DNA of 5,449 nucleotides from Bacteroidales bacterium UBA1769 (GTDB lineage: Bacteria; Bacteroidota; Bacteroidia; Bacteroidales; UBA932): NCBI GenBank assembly GCA_002314725.1, contig DCGV01000105.1, forward strand, positions 1 to 5,449. Direction: 5' to 3'. Position 1 is the stretch's first letter, and each line of letters starts with the position of its first letter. Shown in pieces: positions 1 to 5,449 of the stretch. The notes beneath the pieces were generated by a model. That model did not search any database. It was given only the letters and a program-made list of their open reading frames with translations, and was not told the origin of the DNA. Position numbers and translations under genes: made by a program.

Positions 1-23
1 CGTTCTATTTTCGGCTGGTCCAT
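1..23 (-). CDS. Probable start of a downstream gene (partial), possibly a WYL-type regulator
   Basis: An ATG 29 bases after the stop of the giant gene opens a frame reading MDQPKIE before the window ends. The short co-directional spacing suggests the next gene of the same operon. From memory, many Bacteroidota WYL-domain regulators with an N-terminal helix-turn-helix begin with a very similar phrase (M-D/N-Q-P-K-I-E-R), and the partial next codon CG- is compatible with arginine. WYL proteins often regulate defence islands. Seven codons are too few to be sure, and no ribosome binding site is visible, so this is a weak inference. Confidence 0.35.
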
Positions 24-52
24 AATACTATTTGATTTCTAAATTATTCACT

Positions 53-3000
53 TTAGTCAATTTGTATATCAACAGAATTGTCATCTATCCTAACTTCATA
101 CAAACTTGCTGGCTTTGAATATACGTTTGCAAGTTGGTGGGTGGTAACAAACGTATTCTTCTCAATATATCCCTTCTCTCCAAAAATGATCTGCTCAATT
201 TTGTCAGCAGTGTTGACAGAGTATGATCCAGACTCCTTCACCACAATATTTCCCATAGAGATAATCTGATACAGACATTCAAAGCCATACATTTCTTTTT
301 CTGGCATAAGAATAAACAAGTAATCCCTTGCTCTGCTTATTGCAACATTTATGATATTCGGATCATTGACAAGAACCCGGTCAGTTGCTCCCTTAAGTCC
401 TTTTGGAGGATTGAACATTACAAAGACAACATCGCATTCATCGCCTTGGAACCCATGAATTGTTCCCACTGTAATTTTGATATATGGTGGTATTTCCTTG
501 CACTGTTCAAGTAATTTATCAATCATCTGAGCTTGGGCTGCATACGGACAAATAATGCCGATTGACACATTGTTTTTCTTTGTCTTGCCCTTTTCATACA
601 TGCGGAAGATATATTTACAAAGCTCAACAAGGAAAATCACAGAATAGACGTGAACATTAGATGATGACAACTTTCGAGGCGCGCAGATATCGTCATATTT
701 GTTTACCTTGAATGTCAAGAAATTGATAGGCTTCAGGAAATCTAATCCTTTTATATCAAGGGTTCTTTGATCCTCGGTATTTCGTTTGTGTTTAAGGAGG
801 CCATCATAAGCGTATTCGCTGAATACTCTTCCGATTTGAGGAATTGAACGATACTGAGTTTCAAGGTTTTCTATATTGAACTGGCGAGGTTCAGTAATAG
901 GATTTCTAAACCTTTGAAGGTTCACCATCGTGTAAATATTTTCCTTCTTCCACGCTTCTTCACGTACAATAGGTGAAATCTGTTTCGGGTCTCCAGCAAT
1001 GATAATCTTGCTCTGATCAAATCTGTATATTGCATATACGATTTGAGCTAACGGGATCATTGACGCCTCATCGATTATGACATAGTCCCATTGAATGTCT
1101 CTCAAATAATCGGTTTCATACCCTGAACCAAAGCCATCATATGGAAGTCTGGCCATAGTGGTAACAATACAACACCTGTCCTGCTGATATAAATCAGATG
1201 TTTTATCGATTATCAAGCCCTCTTCCTCTAATTGTTCTGAACCAGTAAGGAATCGACCAAGCCATTCTGTAGAAGGCGCATTATCAGCTACCTTGCAGGC
1301 AAGAACGTCGCAGGCTTTATTTGTAGGCGCAAGAACAAGAATACGACATCCTTCATCTGGGTTTGACATCAAGTCGCATATTTTTCCTGCTAGACAAGTC
1401 GTTTTACCAGTCCCAGGAGGCCCGAAAACAAAGCTGAAATTGTCCGGAAGCGATTCTTTCAGATTGGTTCCATCTGGAATGTCAAGTTCGGCAAATGCTT
1501 GTGTCAGCTTTTCGACAAGGGCAACTGAATTGTTGATTTGAACTTCAGCTTTCGAACATTTACTCCAGTCAATTCCCTTCAGTTTATCAGAATCTACAAG
1601 TTTTGCCTTAAGCCTAAGGGAGAAATCTTTCACACTGGCAACCTCGAAACCAAGCTTCAAATCCTCAAGATCATAAAACGAGAATGACACTTCCAAGCCA
1701 CCTATTTGTTCAATTTCTAAAGGAATGGTTCTGGAAGGATATTTAAGAACATAGATGCGGTCAGAATCATGATCCTTTATCACCTTTGTGAAAGTTATAG
1801 ATACTGTCTTCCTTCCAAAGGATTCTACATTATCGCCTTCATGCTCGCATTCCAGACTAAGCAAAGATTGGAACCATTCCTTTGAGTATTTTTCTGATGT
1901 GCTGACCTTTACTCTCAGTTCTTCTTGTTTTTGTTGATGGTCAATTTCTTCTTGCTGCTTCTTTTTGATTTCTTCTATTCTTTCATTCGCAACAACATCA
2001 TTTGAGGATTGGTTTTCTTGGGATACATTGGCTTTTGCCGCTTCGACGCCAGAAGATTGGTTCTGCCTGGTGTCTTGATGTGAACTCTGTCCAGAGAACA
2101 TCTCTTCCGCAGAATAATCCTTCATATCCTTATGCTCAATAGCAGCTTTATTCTCATCTGCCAGCTTCTTTTTTTCAGCCTTCTTCCTTTTTTCTTCAGC
2201 AGCCTTTTTGATGGCCTCTTTTGCTTCCGATTCGCTAAGGCCTGATTCCTTTATGAGCTCTTCAAACTTAATTCCAGTGTTATAGGATTTGATTTGGTCA
2301 GAATCAGCTCCAAGTTCTTCAAGGGAAATTTTCTTCCTTACGATGCCGAATATGTCAAACAGTGTTGAAGAATACTTATAGTCTTCTAGCGCCTCAAACT
2401 GTTCAAGAGAAATATCATTTGCTGGTTTCCTTGTCTTCTGGCTCACATAAATCCATGGAGTTCTCATAAGAAGAGAAACAAGGGAAGAAGTCATTCTCTG
2501 AGTGTAGTATGTACGGTAATGGAAATGGAATTTGAGATATCTACTATCGGTAAGATCTTTATCAGACAGCCAATTCCATATTTGCACGGATAGAGAACGT
2601 GTGAGGTTATTGTTTAGTGCGTTCTCAAGTCCCACCATTTGATAATCCTCACCGTATTCACGAGGATGATACGAACTTCGGGAAGTGCCTAGCGCCTCTT
2701 TTTGTTCATCAGAAAGAGAGTACCGGTCTTTTATGTCTATCTTGACAATCTTTGGTGAGAAAGAAACGCCGACTTGTTTTAAGAACCTTCTTATCTTCTC
2801 GTCAGAATACTTTTTTATTAAGGCCGCATAGAACTCAGTATCGAAAAATACATAGTTCGTGTGCCCGGCAAAATATTTTTGAAGTTCCTTGCTCGGATAA
2901 TATATTTGAGATGGTTTATGGAGCATTGATTCTCCTTCCTGATCAACAGCGGCAAAATATATATAATCCCGAAGGGTCTGATAAAAGCTGTCTTGATTGT

Positions 3001-5293
3001 CGACTTCTACTTTTCCGGAATATTGGAGAAGGGTGTCAAAATCTGAAAGAAGGACATCATCCTCAAGTTCAAAATTATCTTCTTTATACTTTGGGATGAC
3101 ATGTGTCTGAATGTAATCCCACATATCCGGCTCCTTGATTCCCAGATCAACAAGGAATTTGCGAGCAGCTTCGTGATTATAATATTCATCAGCGACAATG
3201 TTATAATCAGAGGCTCCCTCCGCAACAGAAAAAAATACATTGATATTGCTTCCTTCGTATGGAGGAACCCAGCGCCCCGTGGTGGTTTTTACAATGGGCG
3301 CATAACGGAATGAAAGGGATCCTCTGCTCTGATATCTGGCATTTGCATTCCACAACTCCCTTGCATCTTCATTCAAGAATCTGTAAAGACGAATTACCCA
3401 TTCGAAGTTTCTTGCTGTAATGAATTCAGGGGTTATCGCTTTTGCTAAATCTTCAGAGGTGAATTTCTCAACCTTCAAATCGTTAATCAAATATGAATAT
3501 GCACGTGTATCTCTGCCTGGTGCCTTTGCCAAAAAATCAGGTTTGGTTTGACTTTGAACTAATTCTGATAGTTGATCGCTATTGACAACCTCCAATAAGG
3601 AAACAGGAAGCGCAATTCTAATTCGGTTGGGACCGACATATTCCATCGCTCTTGATAATAGAAGCGAGTCGGATTTCATCCTGCTGAACATTGAATCATA
3701 TAGACGTCCATTACAAATGAACTTCATGTCATCTTCATCAGTTTCTTCAAGAGGAACAATCTTGAAGATATTATCGTCAAGTAGGAAATTTTCGTTTTTG
3801 AGTCCAATATCTCTCAGTATCGGAAGAGCATCTGCAGCCAGTGTGCAAATAGCATCACGAAGAGTAATATTGACTTTTTCGTGCTCTTTGACTTGTTGGC
3901 GGTTGTCAACCAATAGAAATGGAGCGTGGCTGATGAAACAAGAGTCAAATTTTTCTGATGTAGCGAAAAAACAGAACACTTCTGGACGAATATCAGTGTC
4001 CAGAGTTTCATGGCCATTATCGTCTTTTAGATAATATCCTACGGAAACAGGATATCTGACTCCCTTAGAAAGTTCTATATCTCTGGTAAATAGCCATATA
4101 TATCGAAGTTTCCCAGCGCTATCTTCTATTATTTTCTCGCATTTGACGTCCCCGTCTGTAAATTTTTCTATTACTTTCTTCGAATAGACTTTCTCGTGAT
4201 TGAACAGTGTAATGTCCTTCCAAGTTACTTTCTTGATATTGTTTAAGAATAGAATCGGACTTTTCAGATGATTGAGTTTGTCCAGAATTTCTTTATAACA
4301 GCTATCTGGATTTTTGAAAGGTATTTCAAATAGCGTTTCCCCAGGTTTACGATACTCACAATCAACAGGTATTAACTCAGGTACGATATAGTTGACAATC
4401 TGAAATTTGAAATCATCAGAGTAAATCTTCGGTGTATCCGTATACTGGAAAACAGCTTTGAAGCCAACGCCAAATTTTCCAATCTTATTCCCATCGTCCT
4501 TACTTGAGTTGCCGACACCTACAATAGCATTGATATGGCCTGGTGAAACATTTTCGTCATCATCATCGGTAACAGAGAATTGTACGGAACCGTTATGCTT
4601 AAAGTATAAGACGTCCTTGCCAATGTAAATTGTTACCTCTGTTGCCTCAGCATCATCAGCGTTTTGCAGCAATTCATAAATAAAATGGGCTGAATCCGGA
4701 TATTTGTCAATAACACTTGCCCATACCCCACGAAGGGACCTATCATTGATTGATTCAAATTGTCTTGACCGTTTGGTGTGTAGCCTATCAAACAAATCCA
4801 AATCACCGGCATCCATTTTTGATATGGAGTCATCTGCTACAACGCGGTCGACGCCTTCTTGGTAATCTGGGGATTGCAACACAAGATGTCCGTCAACTAT
4901 TTCTTGAACCTCACAATGTATTATTTTGCCGACTGCTGAGTAAGCAACTCTTTTATCGATACCGTATAATCGATGTTTGATACCATATTCGTCCCTGAGT
5001 TGCAGATATTGCTGATGGGTTGTTGAATCCTCCATAACGGAGACAACCTTGAAATCATATTGGCCTTCTTCTTCATAAATATTGTCCAGTACCTCTTGAA
5101 GATCTTGAGTCAATTTAACTCTGGCATCTCTGTCCCTGCCCAATATGCAAGTTATTGTCTTTGGCATAAACTCCGGTTTTAACTGGAATGAAAAAGCCTC
5201 AACTTCAATGCTTTTCCCTTGATATTGAGCCCGAAGTTTGCCTGTCAGAGGATTGTAGCCAATGACCGGGACTGTAACCTTATTGTATTGCAT
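53..5293 (-). CDS. Giant sacsin-like GHKL ATPase fused to a UPF1-like SF1 helicase (putative defence protein)
   Basis: This is an uninterrupted 1746-residue protein. The N-terminal half holds a GHKL/HSP90-type ATP-binding fold of the sacsin/NO VEIN kind: helix E207-LLQN-ADD (N211 and D213/D214), H233-N234-G235, V258-GVGNSSK, and G272-KFGVGF. The C-terminal part holds a full superfamily 1 helicase: Walker A G1291-PPGTGKTT, D1408-E-A-S, G1434-DPKQ, G1614-FQGDE, and N1649-VAISRAR. Between them are sacsin-like repeats and a charged linker (about residues 1011-1130). No signal peptide or membrane segment is seen, so it should be cytoplasmic. The expected activity is ATP hydrolysis at two sites with translocation on or unwinding of DNA or RNA; the substrate is unknown. 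The ATG is chosen because it is the first in frame after the TAA at 5366-5368, although no Shine-Dalgarno sequence precedes it, as is usual in Bacteroidota. No frameshift or missing helicase motif was noticed. The domain calls are firm; the antiphage or conflict role is inferred from architecture only. Confidence 0.95.
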   Translation of the reverse strand: MQYNKVTVPVIGYNPLTGKLRAQYQGKSIEVEAFSFQLKPEFMPKTITCILGRDRDARVKLTQDLQEVLDNIYEEEGQYDFKVVSVMEDSTTHQQYLQLRDEYGIKHRLYGIDKRVAYSAVGKIIHCEVQEIVDGHLVLQSPDYQEGVDRVVADDSISKMDAGDLDLFDRLHTKRSRQFESINDRSLRGVWASVIDKYPDSAHFIYELLQNADDAEATEVTIYIGKDVLYFKHNGSVQFSVTDDDDENVSPGHINAIVGVGNSSKDDGNKIGKFGVGFKAVFQYTDTPKIYSDDFKFQIVNYIVPELIPVDCEYRKPGETLFEIPFKNPDSCYKEILDKLNHLKSPILFLNNIKKVTWKDITLFNHEKVYSKKVIEKFTDGDVKCEKIIEDSAGKLRYIWLFTRDIELSKGVRYPVSVGYYLKDDNGHETLDTDIRPEVFCFFATSEKFDSCFISHAPFLLVDNRQQVKEHEKVNITLRDAICTLAADALPILRDIGLKNENFLLDDNIFKIVPLEETDEDDMKFICNGRLYDSMFSRMKSDSLLLSRAMEYVGPNRIRIALPVSLLEVVNSDQLSELVQSQTKPDFLAKAPGRDTRAYSYLINDLKVEKFTSEDLAKAITPEFITARNFEWVIRLYRFLNEDARELWNANARYQSRGSLSFRYAPIVKTTTGRWVPPYEGSNINVFFSVAEGASDYNIVADEYYNHEAARKFLVDLGIKEPDMWDYIQTHVIPKYKEDNFELEDDVLLSDFDTLLQYSGKVEVDNQDSFYQTLRDYIYFAAVDQEGESMLHKPSQIYYPSKELQKYFAGHTNYVFFDTEFYAALIKKYSDEKIRRFLKQVGVSFSPKIVKIDIKDRYSLSDEQKEALGTSRSSYHPREYGEDYQMVGLENALNNNLTRSLSVQIWNWLSDKDLTDSRYLKFHFHYRTYYTQRMTSSLVSLLMRTPWIYVSQKTRKPANDISLEQFEALEDYKYSSTLFDIFGIVRKKISLEELGADSDQIKSYNTGIKFEELIKESGLSESEAKEAIKKAAEEKRKKAEKKKLADENKAAIEHKDMKDYSAEEMFSGQSSHQDTRQNQSSGVEAAKANVSQENQSSNDVVANERIEEIKKKQQEEIDHQQKQEELRVKVSTSEKYSKEWFQSLLSLECEHEGDNVESFGRKTVSITFTKVIKDHDSDRIYVLKYPSRTIPLEIEQIGGLEVSFSFYDLEDLKLGFEVASVKDFSLRLKAKLVDSDKLKGIDWSKCSKAEVQINNSVALVEKLTQAFAELDIPDGTNLKESLPDNFSFVFGPPGTGKTTCLAGKICDLMSNPDEGCRILVLAPTNKACDVLACKVADNAPSTEWLGRFLTGSEQLEEEGLIIDKTSDLYQQDRCCIVTTMARLPYDGFGSGYETDYLRDIQWDYVIIDEASMIPLAQIVYAIYRFDQSKIIIAGDPKQISPIVREEAWKKENIYTMVNLQRFRNPITEPRQFNIENLETQYRSIPQIGRVFSEYAYDGLLKHKRNTEDQRTLDIKGLDFLKPINFLTFKVNKYDDICAPRKLSSSNVHVYSVIFLVELCKYIFRMYEKGKTKKNNVSIGIICPYAAQAQMIDKLLEQCKEIPPYIKITVGTIHGFQGDECDVVFVMFNPPKGLKGATDRVLVNDPNIINVAISRARDYLFILMPEKEMYGFECLYQIISMGNIVVKESGSYSVNTADKIEQIIFGEKGYIEKNTFVTTHQLANVYSKPASLYEVRIDDNSVDIQID
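224..1558 (-). other. SF1 (UPF1/Dna2-like) helicase core (residues 1246-1690)
   Basis: All main superfamily 1 motifs are visible in order: motif I G1291-PPGTGKTT; motif Ia L1321-APTNKA; motif Ic V1377-TT; motif II D1408-EAS; motif III G1434-DPKQISP; motif IV region L1478-ETQYR; a further domain-2 segment C1582-PYAAQ; motif V T1611-IHGFQGDE; and motif VI N1649-VAISRAR with the arginine finger R1654 or R1656. This pattern is that of the AAA_11/AAA_12 pair found in UPF1, Dna2 and SMUBP2-like helicases, which move 5' to 3' on single strands. The DNA or RNA preference cannot be read from the sequence. No nuclease motif (PD-(D/E)XK, HNH, PLD) is seen after motif VI; residues 1691-1746 are an unassigned tail. 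Confidence 0.95.
1559..1903 (-). other. Small beta-rich domain before the helicase (residues 1131-1245)
   Basis: About 115 residues with alternating strands (around 1162-1169, 1179-1184, 1200-1207 and 1214-1220) lie directly upstream of the helicase core. UPF1, Dna2 and IGHMBP2-type helicases often carry a beta-barrel (domain 1B) near this point, so this may be an equivalent nucleic-acid-contacting module. I do not recognise a specific family, and its placement before Walker A rather than as an insert after it makes the comparison loose. Confidence 0.45.
1904..2263 (-). other. Charged coiled-coil and Q/S-rich linker (residues 1011-1130)
   Basis: The linker between the GHKL half and the helicase half has three parts. 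Residues about 1020-1056 are almost only Lys, Glu and Ala with heptad-like spacing, probably a long helix or coiled coil. Residues about 1062-1104 are rich in Gln, Ser, Asn and Asp and should be disordered. Residues about 1104-1129 are a second Glu/Lys/Gln-rich helix. It could act as a flexible tether or an oligomerisation arm between the two ATPases. It has no enzymatic motif. Confidence 0.75.
2330..2464 (-). repeat. Sacsin-like internal protein repeat, copy 3 (residues 944-988)
   Basis: Copy 3 is shortened: the strand P946-WIYV, then K956-PANDISL, then L978-FDIFGI. It lacks the arginine-rich start of the closing helix and its loop is shorter, so this copy is the least certain. Confidence 0.35.
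2750..2950 (-). repeat. Sacsin-like internal protein repeat, copy 2 (residues 782-848)
   Basis: Copy 2 carries G787, the strand P794-SQIYYP, the segment V815-FFDTEFY, and the closing helix R835-RFLKQVGVSFSP, which aligns with R711-KFLVDLGIKEP of copy 1. The spacing from the strand to the glycine turn is close to that of copy 1. Confidence 0.5.
3128..3304 (-). repeat. Sacsin-like internal protein repeat, copy 1 (residues 664-722)
   Basis: Copy 1 opens with P666-IVKT, continues with G673-RWVPP, and closes with R711-KFLVDLGIKEP. It is the clearest copy and runs on into a helical stretch ending V732-IPKY, a phrase typical of proteins of this type. The repeat is at protein level only; the DNA is diverged. 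Confidence 0.5.
3854..4756 (-). other. GHKL/HSP90-like ATPase domain, sacsin/NO VEIN type (residues 180-480)
   Basis: The domain starts with the characteristic lead-in around R185-SLRGVW and the N-box helix, where E207 should activate water and N211 bind magnesium. H233-N234-G235 occupies the place of the usual H-D-G segment. An acidic insert, D243 to E247, follows. V258-GVGNSSK and K270-IGKFGVGFKAVF form the glycine-rich ATP lid, followed by Y284 and Y291-S292. G318-ETLFEIPF resembles the late strand carrying the conserved threonine of GHKL folds. The second half shows the H456-APF and D463-NRQ signature seen in sacsin-like proteins, followed by N475. In this family the domain is expected to bind ATP and change conformation or dimerise on hydrolysis. 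Sensor kinase and gyrase/MutL membership are ruled out by the missing flanking domains and by the sacsin-type lead-in and tail. Confidence 0.9.
4799..5293 (-). other. N-terminal beta-rich region of the giant protein (residues 1-165)
   Basis: These about 165 residues precede the GHKL ATPase and match no family I recognise. The pattern is short alternating hydrophobic strands separated by turns, for example around residues 5-35 (with the turn N14-PLTGK), 80-110 and 120-142. This could fit one or two small beta-barrels of the OB or S1 type and would suit nucleic-acid binding, but that is a guess from the strand pattern. There are no cysteine clusters that would suggest a zinc site. Confidence 0.4.
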
Positions 5294-5365
5294 AAATTGG
5301 TAGTGGTTTTCTGTAAATGAGAAAAAGAGGTATTTGAATGTCCACCTTTGGATTATTCGATTTCC
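5294..5365 (-). promoter_or_regulatory. Leader region before the giant gene, no Shine-Dalgarno
   Basis: These 72 bases are AT-rich on the sense strand, with pyrimidine runs and an adenine-containing stretch just before the ATG. There is no AGGAGG-like sequence at the usual distance. That is normal in Bacteroidota, where initiation often relies on an unstructured A/T-rich leader. I could not find a convincing Bacteroidota promoter (TTTG or TTG near -33 and TAnnTTTG near -7), so transcription may start upstream, outside the window. Confidence 0.3.
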
Positions 5366-5449
5366 TTATTCATCAACTGTATTTGCCTCACTTTTTCGTG
5401 AATACAATGAAAATGCTATTTCATCAGATTCAAGATTGTATATATTGAG
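5366..5449 (-). CDS. Possible C-terminal end of an upstream gene (partial)
   Basis: Reading in from the window edge, one minus-strand frame stays open for 27 codons and ends in TAA at 5366-5368, while the other two frames on that strand stop within about 11 codons. The encoded tail is mixed and acidic (it contains N-L-E-S-D-E and ends T-V-D-E), plausible for the end of a soluble protein. It would be co-directional with the giant gene, 72 bases away, and so could share its operon. It is also in the same reading frame as the giant gene, so it might instead be chance or an interrupted N-terminal extension. No function can be assigned. Confidence 0.35.
   Translation of the reverse strand, partial: LNIYNLESDEIAFSLYSRKSEANTVDE

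Larger units (their letters stand above)
2294..3853 (-). other. Middle region with sacsin-like repeats (residues 481-1000)
   Basis: This long helical and beta-mixed region has no catalytic motif I can name. It contains three imperfect copies of a module: a proline-containing strand segment (A665-PIVKT with W675-VPP; K793-PSQIYY; T945-PWIYV with K956-PANDI), a variable stretch, then a short helix ending in a glycine turn (F713-LVDLGI; F837-LKQVGV; F980-IFGI is the rearranged third copy, residues 979-984 being F-D-I-F-G-I). Similar phrases follow the GHKL domain in bacterial and eukaryotic sacsin-like proteins, where such regions are thought to be scaffold or substrate-binding. That role is family-based inference for this protein. 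Confidence 0.6.

Noticed and set aside
1904..2263. Low-complexity coding DNA (runs of ctt/ttc) as a possible DNA repeat or phase-variable tract
   Set aside because: The runs reflect Lys and Glu codons of the charged linker; there is no uniform tandem unit that would allow slippage.
78..5000. Several plus-strand open frames of 60-150 codons (for example 3582..4034 and 2752..3099) and short minus-strand frames in other phases
   Set aside because: All lie fully inside the 1746-codon gene, show no recognisable motifs and have compositions expected of antisense or shifted reading; they are shadows.
5407..5424. Short inverted repeat ATGAAA ... TTTCAT
   Set aside because: It has only six-base AT-rich arms with a six-base loop and no T-run; it lies within the possible upstream coding end and is too weak for a terminator or operator.
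5366..5449. Possible Bacteroidota promoter on the minus strand (TTG, then TACAGTTG)
   Set aside because: The -7 box has a mismatch to TAnnTTTG and the spacing of about 23 bases is longer than usual, so it could easily be chance.
1..5449. CRISPR array, tRNA, insertion sequence or attachment site
   Set aside because: No regularly spaced direct repeats, cloverleaf sequence, transposase motif or terminal inverted repeats were seen; the window is essentially all coding.

Overview
The window is almost entirely one long minus-strand gene (53..5293, 1746 codons). It has moderately low GC, no Shine-Dalgarno sequence before the ATG, and an AT-rich intergenic region. This suits Bacteroidota (a Bacteroides/Prevotella-type gut or oral bacterium), but that assignment is an inference from style only; there is no RNA gene or housekeeping marker to fix it.

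Read from high to low coordinates (the direction of transcription), the layout is as follows. At 5449..5366 an open frame runs in from the window edge and ends in TAA; it may be the last 27 codons of a preceding gene. At 5365..5294 there is a 72-base gap with no clear ribosome binding site. At 5293..53 lies the giant protein. It has a beta-rich N-terminal region, a sacsin/NO VEIN-type GHKL (HSP90-like) ATPase domain, and a long middle region with three imperfect sacsin-like repeats. These are followed by a charged, probably coiled-coil and Q/S-rich linker, a small beta-rich domain, and a complete UPF1/Dna2-like superfamily 1 helicase. At 52..24 there is a 29-base gap. At 23..1 an ATG opens a reading frame beginning MDQPKIE, which looks like the start of a next gene on the same strand.

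The protein joins two different ATP-driven machines: a GHKL clamp/chaperone-like module and a nucleic-acid translocase. Each carries an apparently intact set of catalytic motifs. Similar large GHKL plus helicase proteins occur sporadically in bacterial accessory islands and are suspected antiviral or genome-conflict proteins; that role is inferred here from architecture, not shown by the sequence. No nuclease, toxin or membrane module is recognisable in the chain, so any effector would have to lie in unassigned regions or in neighbours outside the window. The few residues of the downstream frame resemble the N-terminus of Bacteroidota WYL-type transcription regulators, which are frequent companions of defence genes, but seven codons cannot prove this.
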